DNA of 64,000 nucleotides from Micromonospora sp. NBRC 110009 (GCF_030518795.1 NZ_CP130427.1:2976001-3040000), one strand, 5' to 3'. Positions 50,165-58,951 are shown, counted from the stretch's first letter. Notes: generated by a model from the sequence alone, not told the origin. Translations and numbers: made by a program.

Positions 50165-51361
50165 TCAGAAGGTGGCCTGGGGCAACCGGTCGGGTCGGGC
50201 GAACACCACGGCGACCAGCAGGATCAGCCCCGCCACCAGGTACGCGGTCGCCGGACCGAACAGCTCGGCGGTGCTGCCCAGCAGGAAGATCCCGCAGCCG
50301 CCGACGACGATGTTCGCGGCGACCATGGTCGCCTCGACCTGCCCCATCCGCTCCTTGGGCGCCAGCCGGGCGAAGGTCGCCTGCGCCCCGATCAACCAGC
50401 CGGCGCCCGCGCCGATCAGCGCGTTCGCCCCCGCCAGCGCCCAGGCCGGCGCGTGGACCACGACCAGCACCGCGGCCAACAGCAACGCCCCGGCCAGCGC
50501 GGCGGCGGCCGCCACCTGACCGGCCACCCGGGCCAGCCAGCCCCGCCGCCCCGCCAGCAGCACGAAGACCGCGCCGCCGAACGCGGAGGCGGCCAGCACG
50601 ACCGGACGCCACCCCCCACCGGCCAGGTCCGGGGCCAGGGTCTCCGGCAGGGCCCCGGAGAGGACCGTGCCGAAGGTGAGCAGCGCGACGCCGCGCAGCA
50701 CCGGGTGGCCGACGATGGTGCGCACACCCGCGGTGGCCGGCGGCCGGGCCTTCCGGCGTTCCCCCCGGCCCCCCGGGAGCCCGGCCAGGACGACCGCGGC
50801 GAGCAGGAACGACACCAGGTCCACCAGGAGCGCGACCCGGGGGCCGAGCGCCACGGTCACGCCGGCCCCGGCGAGCAGGCCGGTCACCTGGCCGACCTGG
50901 TTCCCGAAGGCGGAGAGGCCGAACAGCGGCAGCCGCAGCGGCGTGTCCACCGCCTCGGCGGTGATCGCCACGTTGACGCTGGCGTACGCGGCCCGGACCC
51001 CGCCGAGCAGGCCGGCCGCGACGATCGCCGGCAGCGGCTGGGGGACCGCGGTCGGGACCGCGATCAGCACCGCGCCGGCCAGCGACAGCCCGACCAGCAT
51101 GGTGCGCCGGGGCGGCACGTCCAGCCAGCCGCTGAACACGATCGCCACCAGCAGGGCGGGCACCGTCCGGGCGGCGTACACGGCGGCCGGGCCGAGCACC
51201 GACTGCGTCTGGTCGTACGCGAGCAGCAGCAGGGCGGCCAGCCCGACGAAGTCGCCCAGCTCGGAGATGCCGCGGGCGATGACCAGCCGGGAGGCGACGG
51301 GGTGGCGGAACAGGGCTCGGTAGCCGGGCGGGGGCGCGAGCCGTTCGTCGGCGTCGGTCAT
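50165..51361 (-). CDS. MFS transporter, MFS_3/enterobactin-exporter-like
   Basis: 398 residues with about 11-12 hydrophobic helices and little soluble sequence. SELGDFVGLAALLLLAYDQT and ARTVPALLVAIVFSGWLDVP resemble exporter-type MFS proteins. AFGNQVGQVTGLLAGAGVT is the TM5-like segment. ATG at 51361 gives a normal N-terminus. It is divergent from the next MFS gene across 262 bases, with no clear regulator adjacent. The exported compound is unknown. Confidence 0.75.
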   Translation of the reverse strand: MTDADERLAPPPGYRALFRHPVASRLVIARGISELGDFVGLAALLLLAYDQTQSVLGPAAVYAARTVPALLVAIVFSGWLDVPPRRTMLVGLSLAGAVLIAVPTAVPQPLPAIVAAGLLGGVRAAYASVNVAITAEAVDTPLRLPLFGLSAFGNQVGQVTGLLAGAGVTVALGPRVALLVDLVSFLLAAVVLAGLPGGRGERRKARPPATAGVRTIVGHPVLRGVALLTFGTVLSGALPETLAPDLAGGGWRPVVLAASAFGGAVFVLLAGRRGWLARVAGQVAAAAALAGALLLAAVLVVVHAPAWALAGANALIGAGAGWLIGAQATFARLAPKERMGQVEATMVAANIVVGGCGIFLLGSTAELFGPATAYLVAGLILLVAVVFARPDRLPQATF

Positions 51362-51623
51362 CAGCTCGGCTGATCCGCTTCCTTGCCCTGCCGCGCGACC
51401 CGCAGCGGTTCGATGGTGGCGCCGGTCATCGGACCTCCGTACGGCGATGGGCGGAGTCTGCGGGGAATGGACCCAGTTCGATCAGCAACCTACCGTCTCT
51501 CCGCTGGCGGGGCAGCCCCGCTCCGGGCCCCGATGTGAGCGAGCCGACCGTCCCCGCGGCGACCTTCGGCGTTAGGGTCAGAAGGGATTCCACCCGTTAC
51601 CTGTCCGCACCGGAGGTGCACCC

Positions 51624-52883
51624 TTGGCCGCACTGCGCCACTACCTGGGCGTCTGGCGGATCCCCGGCGCTCCGATGCTGCTGATCCTCGGCATCATCGG
51701 TCGGCTCGGGATCGGCATGACCTCGTTGGCGCTGCTGCTCGTGGTCGAGGAGGTGACCGACCGGTACTCGCTCGCCGCGGTGGCCGGCGGCATCTACGCC
51801 CTCTCCGGCGCCGCGCTCAGCCCGGTGGCCGGCCGGATCGCCGACCGGGTCGGCCCCACGCCGGTGCTGCTCACCACCGCCGCCGCCCACCCGCTCGCGC
51901 TCTTCGGCCTGCTCTGGGCCAGCCGCTCCGGCACCGGAAGCCTGGCCCTGATCTACCTGGCCGCCGCCGCGGCCGGGGCCACCTACCCGCCGCTCACCGC
52001 CGCCATCCGGGGCGCCTGGAACGACCTCACCGCCCCCGCCACCGGCCGGGCCCACCTGCGCAACACCGCGCTCGCCGCGGAGACCTCCCTCTTCGAGATC
52101 GTCTTCGTGCTCGGCCCGCTGCTGGTGGCCGCGTTCGTGCTGGTCGCCGACGCCGCCGCGGCGCTGGTCGGCGCCGCCGTGGTCACCCTGGTCGGGACCA
52201 CCGCCGTCGCGCTCGGCCAGGTGATGCGGAGTTGGCGGCCGCACCCCCGGGAACACCACGCCCGGGGGCTCGGCCCGCTGCGGGTCGGCGGCTTCCCCGC
52301 CCTGCTGCTCTGCGTGGCCAGCCTCGGCATCGCGTTCGGCGCGGCCGGCGTGATCGTCCCGGCCTTCGCCGGGAACGCGGCCGCCGACGACCCGGAGAGC
52401 CTCGCCGGCCTGCTGCTCGCCGTCTGGGGCATCGGCAGCGCCGCCGGAGGCTTCTGGTTCGGGGTACGCCCACCGGCCGCCAGCATGACCCGCCAGTTCG
52501 CCTGGCTGCTCGGCGCCGTCGCGGCCAGCTTCGCCGTCTTCGCGGTGATGCCCGGCCCGCTCGCCCTCGGCATCGCCCTGGTGCTCGGCGGGGCCACCAT
52601 CGCCCCGGCGCTGACCCTGGAGAACACCCTGGTCGGCCGGATCGCCCCGGCGGGCATGCTGAACGAGGCGTACACCTGGGTGGTCACCATGTCGGTGGCG
52701 GCGAGCGCCGCCGGCGGAGCGGTGGCCGGGCTGATCGTCGACCACGCCGGCGGCGTGCCGTGGGCCTTCCTCTTCGCCGGCGCGGCGGTCGCCGTCGGGG
52801 CCGCGGTCGCCGCGCTCCCCGCCGGCCCCATCGCCCGCGCCGAGGCCGTGGCGGTCCGCGCCGAGCAGCCGGTCGCCGCCTGA
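51624..52883 (+). CDS. MFS transporter
   Basis: 419 residues, about 12 helices. [20 protein letters not shown] is the loop-2/3 signature, and the pair with [19 protein letters not shown] at the N-terminus is common in actinobacterial exporters. TTG at 51624 is selected because GGAGGTG precedes it by 7 bases; no better start is near. The substrate is unknown. It is 40 bases before the small 31-codon membrane gene. The 262-base gap upstream (51362-51623) shows no other gene. Confidence 0.8.
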   Translation: MAALRHYLGVWRIPGAPMLLILGIIGRLGIGMTSLALLLVVEEVTDRYSLAAVAGGIYALSGAALSPVAGRIADRVGPTPVLLTTAAAHPLALFGLLWASRSGTGSLALIYLAAAAAGATYPPLTAAIRGAWNDLTAPATGRAHLRNTALAAETSLFEIVFVLGPLLVAAFVLVADAAAALVGAAVVTLVGTTAVALGQVMRSWRPHPREHHARGLGPLRVGGFPALLLCVASLGIAFGAAGVIVPAFAGNAAADDPESLAGLLLAVWGIGSAAGGFWFGVRPPAASMTRQFAWLLGAVAASFAVFAVMPGPLALGIALVLGGATIAPALTLENTLVGRIAPAGMLNEAYTWVVTMSVAASAAGGAVAGLIVDHAGGVPWAFLFAGAAVAVGAAVAALPAGPIARAEAVAVRAEQPVAA

Positions 52884-52893
52884 CCCGGGCGGA

Positions 52894-53454
52894 TCAATCC
52901 CGCCCTGGCGGGTATCCGCCGGGATGTTCGTCTTCTTCTCGAACCGGATCGGCTGCCTCGGCTCGATCCTGGTCAGCGCGATCCTGACCGTGATCCTGCT
53001 GCTGATCTTCTCCCGCTGAGCGATCGTTCCCCTCGGCGAGTTCCGCGAACGGTAGGGGACAGCAGGAGCTGCCGGCGCAGGCGATCAGGTCGTCGCAGCC
53101 GGCCGAGATGGCGGCTCGCAGGGTGTCGCGGATGACGGTCAGGTCGGCCACCTTCCGTTCCACCTCGACGAGCTTCTGCTGGGCCCGTGCCCGGAGGCCG
53201 GCGTCGGATCGGCCGCGGTGCCGGTGTCGACCGGCGTCGAGCAGGTCGGCGACCTCGTTGAGGGTGAAACCGAGGCGTTGCGCCGTCTTGATGACCCGCA
53301 ACAGGGTGACCGTCTCGGACGGGTAGAGCCGATGTCCGCCCGGCGACCGCCGCGGGGCGGTGAGCAGTCCCCGGCGCTCGTAGTAGCGCAGGGTCTGCGG
53401 GTTGACCCCGGCCGCGTCGGCCAGCTGGCCGACGCGCAGCCCGGCGCCGCTCAT
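52894..53454 (-). CDS. MerR family metal-responsive-type regulator
   Basis: 186 residues. The winged HTH is GLRVGQLADAAGVNPQTLRY then YERRGLLTAPRRSPGGHRLY, typical of MerR. A dimer helix follows (LVEVERKVADLTVIRDTL), then GCDDLIACAGSSCCPLPF with four Cys that fit a metal-binding loop. The last 43 residues (SAGEDQQQDHGQ... to the stop) lie over the antisense membrane peptide gene and look non-conserved; MerR proteins usually end near residue 143. ATG at 53454 overlaps the stop of the upstream CC protein gene. Metal identity (Hg, Cu, Zn) is not known. Confidence 0.8.
   Translation of the reverse strand: MSGAGLRVGQLADAAGVNPQTLRYYERRGLLTAPRRSPGGHRLYPSETVTLLRVIKTAQRLGFTLNEVADLLDAGRHRHRGRSDAGLRARAQQKLVEVERKVADLTVIRDTLRAAISAGCDDLIACAGSSCCPLPFAELAEGNDRSAGEDQQQDHGQDRADQDRAEAADPVREEDEHPGGYPPGRD
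52924..53019 (+). CDS. 31-residue membrane peptide
   Basis: The frame reads MFVFFSNRIGCLGSILVSAI then LTVILLLIFSR. A soluble N-terminus of about 11 residues with NRIGCLGS precedes one membrane helix. All sense codons after ATG end in G or C, as in real genes here. I recall similar short peptides in other actinobacteria, but cannot check. It lies wholly antisense to the merR tail at 52894-53454. SD is weak (CCGGG). The function is unknown. Confidence 0.65.
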   Translation: MFVFFSNRIGCLGSILVSAILTVILLLIFSR

Positions 53455-53807
53455 CGCGTGCCCGTGGCCGACGCGGCCCGATCGGCCACGCCGTCGAGCA
53501 CGTCCACGTGTGCCGCCGGTACCCGAACGTCCAAGGCCAGCGCGCCGGGCTCGGGCCGGGACAGCTGGAAGGTGAAGAACGTGCAGCACGACGACTCCCG
53601 GGCCGTCAGATCCCGGGCCATCTGCTCCACCTGGGCCGTGCCGGCAAGCCGCAACCGCAGGTGCTGCGCCGACGGCCGGTCGACGGCGCGCACGGAGTCG
53701 GCGAAGAACTGATCGAACTCGGCGAGCCGCAGCGGCCGTTCCGCCGTCGGCAGGGTGCAGGCATCCGGCACCCAGGCGTCGTCCGTCGTGATCTGGTGGT
53801 CACCCAT
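53451..53807 (-). CDS. Small Cys-Cys protein co-transcribed with merR
   Basis: 118 residues. ACTLPTAERPLRLAEFDQFF near the start, TARESSCCTFFTFQL in the middle, and ALDVRVPAAHVDVLDGVADR at the end resemble a small actinobacterial family that I recall beside merR genes; the function is unknown. The conserved CC pair suggests thiol or metal binding. ATG at 53807 is preceded by a basic frame that I regard as non-coding. The stop overlaps the merR start (ATGA), a clear operon. No MerA or metal ATPase is in the window. Confidence 0.6.
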   Translation of the reverse strand: MGDHQITTDDAWVPDACTLPTAERPLRLAEFDQFFADSVRAVDRPSAQHLRLRLAGTAQVEQMARDLTARESSCCTFFTFQLSRPEPGALALDVRVPAAHVDVLDGVADRAASATGTR

Positions 53808-53869
53808 ACCCCGACGGTAAGCCTGTACCCAGGTACCGGATGCAAGCCAACTGCGGCGCGAGCAGGTTC

Positions 53870-54364
53870 CTACCGGTAGTTGGTGAACTGCAGGGCGACG
53901 CCGAAGTCCTCGCCCTTGAGCAGTGTGATGACGGCCTGCAGGTCGTCCTTCTTCTTGCCGGTGACCCGGAGCTGGTCGCCCTGGATCTGCGCCTGGACGC
54001 CCTTCGGGCCCTCGTCGCGGATCTTCTTGCTGATCGCCTTGGCCTTGTCCGAGTCGATGCCCTGGATCACCTTGGCGTCGACCTTGAAGACCTTGCCCGA
54101 GGCGCGCGGGTCGCCGGCGTCCAGCGACTTGAGGGAGATGTTCCGCTTGACCAGCTTCTCCTTGAAGACCTCCAGGGCGGCCCGGACCCGCTCCTCGGTC
54201 TCCGCCTGGAGGCTGATCGCCTCCTCGCCCGACCAGGAGATCTCCGCGCCCGTGCCGCGGAAGTCGAACCGCGTCGCGAGCTCCTTCTCCGCCTGGCGGA
54301 GGGCGTTGTCGACCTCCTGCCGGTCGACCTTGCTCACGATGTCGAACGACGGGTTCGCTGCCAT
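53870..54364 (-). CDS. YajQ family nucleotide-binding protein
   Basis: 164 residues, the usual YajQ (DUF520) size. [34 protein letters not shown] and [19 protein letters not shown] are recognised. Some family members bind cyclic di-GMP, others bind RNA or phage proteins. ATG at 54364 has AGGAG 7 bases upstream; an ATG at 54370 is 1 base from AGGAG and less likely. It lies next to tRNA-Tyr, as I recall for other actinobacteria. A c-di-GMP enzyme is also in this window (60988), but no link is shown. Confidence 0.9.
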   Translation of the reverse strand: MAANPSFDIVSKVDRQEVDNALRQAEKELATRFDFRGTGAEISWSGEEAISLQAETEERVRAALEVFKEKLVKRNISLKSLDAGDPRASGKVFKVDAKVIQGIDSDKAKAISKKIRDEGPKGVQAQIQGDQLRVTGKKKDDLQAVITLLKGEDFGVALQFTNYR

Positions 54365-54442
54365 GCTCATGCTCCTGCTGTCCGGCGGTCTGTCCTGTTC
54401 CGTCCCCCGCTGACCAGCGTGGGACCCCCTGACGGTACCCGG

Positions 54443-54473
54443 TTGCGACCGCCCCGGGGGCAGCCGCTATCCT
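54443..54473 (+). promoter_or_regulatory. Candidate promoter of tRNA-Tyr
   Basis: TTGCGA (54443-54448) and TATCCT (54468-54473) are separated by 19 bases. The tRNA begins 39 bases further on. Confidence 0.5.
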
Positions 54474-54511
54474 TGCTTCCGCTGCCGCGTTGCGACGCGG
54501 TGGGGTGCCCT

Positions 54512-54592
54512 GGCGGGTTGCCCGAGCGGCCAATGGGAGCGGACTGTAAATCCGTCGCGAAAGCTACAGAGGTTCGAATCCTCTACCCGCCA
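54512..54592 (+). tRNA. tRNA-Tyr (anticodon GTA)
   Basis: A class II tRNA with a long variable arm. Acceptor arms GGCGGGT (54512-54518) and ACCCGCC (54585-54591) pair, the anticodon loop CTGTAAA reads GTA, and the T-loop is TTCGAAT. CCA at 54593-54595 appears to be encoded. This tRNA is the attB of SLP1 in Streptomyces coelicolor. The downstream segment looks foreign. Confidence 0.95.
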
Positions 54593-54688
54593 CCAGGGAT
54601 CGGCAAGGCCTCTGAACTGCGGAAACGTAGATCAGGGGCCTTAGTCGTTTGCTGCCCTTGTTGACCGTCGTTGCGCCTGATCGACCGG

Positions 54689-54730
54689 CCCATCGGGCAC
54701 GTATCGGGCACGCGAGGGAGGGCTGAGGGC
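54689..54730 (+). repeat. Imperfect direct repeat, left copy
   Basis: TATCGGGCACGC and AGGGCT in this stretch match the right copy at 57479-57515: both have GTATCGGGCACGC followed closely by GAGGGCT. The two copies flank the lower-GC segment after tRNA-Tyr. Confidence 0.55.
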
Positions 54731-54742
54731 TGGAAAGATCGC

Positions 54743-55522
54743 ATGCATGATCTCCCCCTACCTCGACCCGACGATCTGGCGTCCCTCGTGTTGCGCACCG
54801 GCCGTCACGACGCGTGGGGTGGTTCGGTGAATCCCAACAAGGCGGCCGCTCGGGTTGTGGCGGAAGAGGATCTAGCCGGCTTCACAGCGGGCCAGTTCCT
54901 GGAGGCGATGAAAGCCCTCACGGTGATCCTGACCCTGCCCCAGTCAGCCGCCGACCACGTCGACGCGCTCGTGGTAGCCACTGGTCAGGGCGAAGAATGG
55001 CGTCTCACTCATGCGATCCGCAACTGGGAGGCGAACCGAGCGCTCCGCTACCTTCTGGTAGCGAACGGGAACCCGGATGAAGACACCTACGTCGAGATCA
55101 CGCTCGACTACCTGCGGAGCCTCGGCCTTCGTCGCACCAATGGTGTCTACCTCCAAGCCGAGCCGGCCCCCAACACCGGCTTACAGGCCGCATGGATCGT
55201 CAACCAGGTCCAAGCCCGCGGCATCACCAGCCTCGCGCTCGCTGTCTCCCCTTACCACCTGGCCCGCGTCTACCTCACGGTCCTCAAAGCCCTCACGAAG
55301 GCTGGATTTCGCCTCCCCATGATCCCCCTTCCCGTGCCCGTTCCTCCTGACACGCCCGTTCCGGAAACCGGAGCGACCGCCTACGACCTCGTACCCGGCG
55401 AGATCAAACGCATCCTCAACTACATGGACCACGGCTGGGTCGCCACGCCCGAGGAAATGCAGCAGTACCTACAGTGGCTTTGGAGCCACCACAAAACCCT
55501 CCTCGGCACGAGCCCGATCTGA
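54743..55522 (+). CDS. YdcF/DUF218-like protein
   Basis: 259 residues. DALVVATGQGEEWRLTHAIR (near residue 75), YLLVANGNPDEDTYVEITLD and SPYHLARVYLTVLKAL near residue 180 fit the order of motifs in the DUF218/YdcF family, whose members may process sugars or envelope precursors. No membrane helix is seen, unlike ElyC/SanA, and there is no signal peptide. ATG at 54743 has weak SD (GGAAAGATC). Third codon positions hold far more A/T than elsewhere, so recent transfer is likely. It is the first gene after tRNA-Tyr. Confidence 0.5.
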   Translation: MHDLPLPRPDDLASLVLRTGRHDAWGGSVNPNKAAARVVAEEDLAGFTAGQFLEAMKALTVILTLPQSAADHVDALVVATGQGEEWRLTHAIRNWEANRALRYLLVANGNPDEDTYVEITLDYLRSLGLRRTNGVYLQAEPAPNTGLQAAWIVNQVQARGITSLALAVSPYHLARVYLTVLKALTKAGFRLPMIPLPVPVPPDTPVPETGATAYDLVPGEIKRILNYMDHGWVATPEEMQQYLQWLWSHHKTLLGTSPI

Positions 55523-55910
55523 GACAGTCGTAGCCCGGCGGGCACTCCAGCAGAAGGTGGCCGCCACTCTGCCCTCGGTCTCTCCGATCGGTGCAAGGAC
55601 TGCGGCGCCCGGCCGATCTGTGCCTTGCGAAGATCAAGACTGCTGTCGGCCGGCGTCGTTAGCGGTCGCTGACCTGCTCGCTGTGTCGCCCGCCGTCGCC
55701 CTCGGACCACCTTCGACGGAAGGCTTGGCTGTACGGGTGGCTGTACAGCGCAGAGCTCTTTGTGGGGGAACATGGCGGGAGCACCGATCTTGGCTGTGGT
55801 CGTGGTCCGGTGGCTTCGCCCGCGCCGCCGGGAATCCCTCCTCGAACTTCCCCCATGAAGCTCGGCGAACGGGGCTGCGAATCACGGGCGACCTCACTAA
55901 GGTGCCTCCA
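55523..55910. other. Gene-poor stretch before the GrpB gene, with a GGCTGTAC double element
   Basis: The frame used for GrpB is open through much of this stretch, but the residues (for example LAVRVAVQRRALCGGTWREH) are not like the family. GGCTGTACGGGTGGCTGTAC at 55727-55746 recurs at 56749-56768 with one change. On the minus strand, both copies sit within a short frame containing the peptide YSHPYS. It may be decayed coding DNA. Confidence 0.4.
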
Positions 55911-56501
55911 ATGCGCATTCCACCTCTGCCTAAGGCATCGCTGGATCTCACCGGCGACAAGGCTGCGAAGCGAGCAGTCGGCAACCGTCCGGCGAACGTC
56001 ACCTCACCCATCACGATCGACGCCTACAACCCTGAGTGGCCCGCAATGTTCGCCAAGGAGGAGGCGGCCATCCGGGCTGCGCTAGGTGCCAAGGCGCTTG
56101 CGGTCGAACACGTAGGGTCGACCGCCGTGCCCGGTCTGGCGGCCAAGGATCGACTCGACATCGACCTCATCGTTGCGGACCCGGCAGATGAAGATGCCTA
56201 CGTTCCGCCGCTGGAAGCCGCCGGCTACTTCCTACGCACCCGCGACCCCGACTGGTACCAGCACCGCTGCCTTTGGACCCACGACCACGGCGTGAATCTG
56301 CACGTCTTCGGTCCTGACTGCGATGAGTACCTCCGGCACCTAATCCTCAGAGACTGGCTCCGCACGCACCCAGAAGATCGCGATCGCTACGCAGCAGAGA
56401 AGCACCGGGTCGCCCAGGAACACCCGATGGACATGGCGTTGTACGTCCAGGGCAAGACGAGGATCATCATCGACATCCTCAAGCGATGCGGGCTGCGCTG
56501 A
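55911..56501 (+). CDS. GrpB/UPF0157 family nucleotidyltransferase-like protein
   Basis: 196 residues. VEHVGSTAVPGLAAKDRLDI is the family signature, with Gly-Ser and Asp residues of the nucleotidyltransferase fold. Further blocks: DWYQHRCLWTHDHGVNLHVF and RDWLRTHPEDRDRYAAEKH. The reaction is unknown; GrpB proteins may modify a small substrate (e.g. dephospho-CoA-like or antibiotic), but this is not established. ATG at 55911 gives a family-typical N-terminus, though a later Met is possible. Codon use is lower in GC than most genes here. Confidence 0.8.
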   Translation: MRIPPLPKASLDLTGDKAAKRAVGNRPANVTSPITIDAYNPEWPAMFAKEEAAIRAALGAKALAVEHVGSTAVPGLAAKDRLDIDLIVADPADEDAYVPPLEAAGYFLRTRDPDWYQHRCLWTHDHGVNLHVFGPDCDEYLRHLILRDWLRTHPEDRDRYAAEKHRVAQEHPMDMALYVQGKTRIIIDILKRCGLR

Positions 56502-57029
56502 ACAGCACACGCTGCCCCCCTCGCCCTCCGTCTGCTGCCGACCCACACACCGTGGAGCGGGCCAGGGCCAGGGTGACAAGGTGGAGCGCCCTACTGGACG
56601 AGTCTCAATGGCGACTGTCAAGGTCGATGTGAGCGGCCAGGCCTGGCCTAGGGATTAGAAGAGGAACGGAGCGGGCTGGTGCGGGAGCCGTTCTCCTGCT
56701 CAGCCCGTCCGTCACTGTCGGATGCCGTCGGCGTTGGCGGGCGGTCTGGGCTGTACGGATGGCTGTACGACACGCCGCTGCTGACCATCTGATCCGTAGA
56801 TTCCCAAGACCACTCCGCAGCCGTTCGGCAACGTCCGCCTCGCCCTGGTCGCCGCGCTCTCGGCAACTGGATCGGTCCGGGCTCGTCCGGCTCCGTTCGC
56901 CCCGGTGGCTCCCGGCCATGGCTCCCACGCTCAGGTAGCCACCTTCTGGCCCAGGGGCCCCGCCAACCATGGCCCGTTTACCAACGCTGTCGGTTCTGTC
57001 ATGGACTGACCGGCTTCTGGAGGTAGAGC
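56502..57029. other. 528-base stretch without a confident gene
   Basis: No frame on either strand has convincing codon use. It holds the second GGCTGTAC double element (56749-56768). On the minus strand, a short frame (SYSHPYS, DSDGRAEQENGSR) resembles the one around the first element (LYSHPYS, GDGGRHSEQVSDR). It is best read as decayed DNA. Confidence 0.45.
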
Positions 57030-57366
57030 ATGCTCATCGTCACGGTGCTGATGGCCATTGCGGGGCTGGCCGCAATAATCTGGGTTGCCAACTGGCCCTT
57101 CAACACCCCCTTGCGAGAAGGACCTGAGTCCCGAAGAACGTCGCATTAGCGCTGCGCACAATCGGCGTCATCACCGCGCTGCGGCGCGTGGGATATTGCC
57201 CATTCTTGCCATCGTGTTCGGGATTGCATCGGTGAGCCCTTTGTCGGGCCCGAAAAGCGATCCGTTCGCGGCGGTAGTCATGGGCTTGTGTTCGGCCGTG
57301 TGCGTGGGCGTGTTCGGTGCGCTGATCAAGACGGGGCGCAGGCGGCGCACTTCGACACGGCGATGA
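57030..57366 (+). pseudogene. Small membrane protein gene, apparently frameshifted
   Basis: ATG at 57030 has a near-perfect GGAGGT SD 6 bases upstream and encodes LIVTVLMAIAGLAAIIWVAN, a membrane helix. That frame stops at TAG about 57149. The overlapping frame continues with CEKDLSPEERRISAAHNRRH, ILPILAIVFGIASVSPL and AAVVMGLCSAVCVGVFGAL, two more helices, to TGA at 57366. Removing one C from the run ACCCCC near 57107-57112 joins them as NTPCEKDLS. No family is recognised. It may be a pseudogene or an error. Confidence 0.5.
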
Positions 57367-57478
57367 ACTCCCTGGACGGGACAAGGCGGAGCAGCCTCGT
57401 GGAGGGGCACGGCGACCGAGGGATTATGAGATCGAGTTGGCGACCTGTGCCCACAGCTGCGCCCTTGGTCATCCGTCT

Positions 57479-57515
57479 GATCGGGCGGGTATCGGGCACG
57501 CACGGAGGGCTAGGG
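57479..57515 (+). repeat. Imperfect direct repeat, right copy
   Basis: GGTATCGGGCACGC then ACGGAGGGCTAGGG match the left copy at 54689-54730 (GTATCGGGCACGC then GAGGGAGGGCTGAGG). GC content rises again just after it. Confidence 0.55.
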
Positions 57516-57594
57516 TGGGCGACCAACGCGGCGAGGCCCTTCGCACCGACTCGAAGCCACGGGTCCAGGGCTTCCCGAAGGCGAGGAGGCGTCC

Positions 57595-58248
57595 GTGCAC
57601 GACCACGATGTGACCCACCGGTTGCCTTCCCCGGCCACCGCCGAGAGCGATCCGGCCGGCTGGTTCGAGCGGCTCTACGCCGACGCCGAGCGAGGCGAGG
57701 CGGCCGTCCCGTGGGACCTCGACCGGGCGCAGTCCCTGCTCAGCGAGTGGACCGACCGGACCCGGCCGGACGGATCCGGTCGGCGCGCCCTGGTCGTCGG
57801 GTGCGGCTTCGGCCGCGACGCCGAACATCTGGCCCGCCTCGGCTTCGCCACCGTCGCCTTCGACATCTCTCCCACGGCGGTACGGGCGGCCCGCCGCCGC
57901 CACCCGGACTCCCCGGTCCGGTACGAGACCGCCGACCTGCTCGACCCGCCGCACGACTGGCTGGGCGGTTTCGATTTCGTGCTGGAGAGCATGAACGTGC
58001 AGGCACTGCCGGCCGAGCTGCGGCAGCGGGCGATCCCGGCGGTCGGCCGGCTGGTCGCGCCGGACGGGACGCTGCTGGTGATCGCGGCCGGCCGGCGGGA
58101 CGACGAGGTCGTCGAGGGCCCGCCCTGGCCGCTGGCCCGGGCCGAGGTCGACGCCTTCGCGGACGGCCCGCTGACCCTCGCCCGGGTCGAGGAGATCGTC
58201 GCCCCCGACGGTGGGATCCGCTGGCGCGCGGAGTTCCGCCGCGCCTGA
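57595..58248 (+). CDS. Class I SAM-dependent methyltransferase, TPMT-like
   Basis: 217 residues. PAGWFERLYADAERGEAAVP near the start and PWDLD are typical of thiopurine-methyltransferase-like proteins. SAM motif I is ALVVGCGFGRDAEHLARLG, acidic strand end AFDISP, and FDFVLESMNVQALP follows. It methylates a small molecule, which is unknown. GTG at 57595 is used (SD GGCGAGGAGG, 5-6 bases upstream). Codon use has returned to the high-GC style, so it lies outside the foreign-looking segment. Confidence 0.8.
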   Translation: MHDHDVTHRLPSPATAESDPAGWFERLYADAERGEAAVPWDLDRAQSLLSEWTDRTRPDGSGRRALVVGCGFGRDAEHLARLGFATVAFDISPTAVRAARRRHPDSPVRYETADLLDPPHDWLGGFDFVLESMNVQALPAELRQRAIPAVGRLVAPDGTLLVIAAGRRDDEVVEGPPWPLARAEVDAFADGPLTLARVEEIVAPDGGIRWRAEFRRA

Positions 58249-58284
58249 GGTTGGCAAACGGGGCGGTGCCACGTTCGCGGCCGC

Positions 58285-58719
58285 TCAGTCGAGACAGAAC
58301 TCGTTGCCCTCGACGTCCTGCATCACGAGGCACGACTCGTTGTCGTCATCGGCAGGCAGTAGTCGCACGCGTACCGCGCCGAGCGCGACCAGTCGTGCGC
58401 ATTCGGCCTCAAGTGCGGCCAGGCGTTCTTCACCCACGAGCCCGGTGCCGACCCGCACGTCAAGATGCAGCCGATTCTTCACGACCTTGCCTTCGGGAAC
58501 GCGCTGGAAGTACAGGCGCGGGCCCACACCTGAGGGATCAATGCATGCGAACGCTGAACCCTGATGCTCAGGCGGCAGCGTGCGATCGAAATCGTCCCAC
58601 GTAGCAAACCCCTCCGGTGGCGGCGGTACGACGTACCCCAACACCTCGCACCAGAAACGAGCGACGCGCTCAGGTTCTGCGCAGTCGAAGGTGACTTGGA
58701 TCTGCTTGACCGACGGCAT
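58285..58719 (-). CDS. VOC family (glyoxalase-like) protein
   Basis: 144 residues. QIQVTFDCAEPERVARFWCE and LGYVVPPPPEGFATWDDFDR are the actinobacterial VOC pattern; RLHLDVRVG and MQDVEGNEFCLD close the fold, where His and Glu may bind metal. The reaction is unknown. ATG at 58719 has no strong SD. GC at third positions is lower than in neighbours. It converges on the methyltransferase gene. The 232 bases before the next gene hold nothing I can identify. Confidence 0.85.
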   Translation of the reverse strand: MPSVKQIQVTFDCAEPERVARFWCEVLGYVVPPPPEGFATWDDFDRTLPPEHQGSAFACIDPSGVGPRLYFQRVPEGKVVKNRLHLDVRVGTGLVGEERLAALEAECARLVALGAVRVRLLPADDDNESCLVMQDVEGNEFCLD

Positions 58720-58951
58720 CGGCCCACCCTAGAGGCGGGGGTCTTCCATCGTCTCCACGGGCCCGCCCCCGGGCTAGGTTGTGGCGCATGCGGCCGACTC
58801 GTCAAGACGAGTGGGACCTTGAGCCCTGGATGACACGATCACGCTCCGTCGGCGAGGCGTTCGCAGGCGAAGATGAGCAGGTCCGTGAGCGCCAGTCCCA
58901 GGAGTGTGTACGACGTCCAACCGCCGGTGAGCCGGGTATTGCCCGGCGAGT

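Noticed and set aside
54596..57600. An integrase or excisionase expected for an integrative element
   Set aside because: No tyrosine recombinase motif or HTH excisionase is seen on either strand, and no copy of the tRNA 3' end was found downstream.
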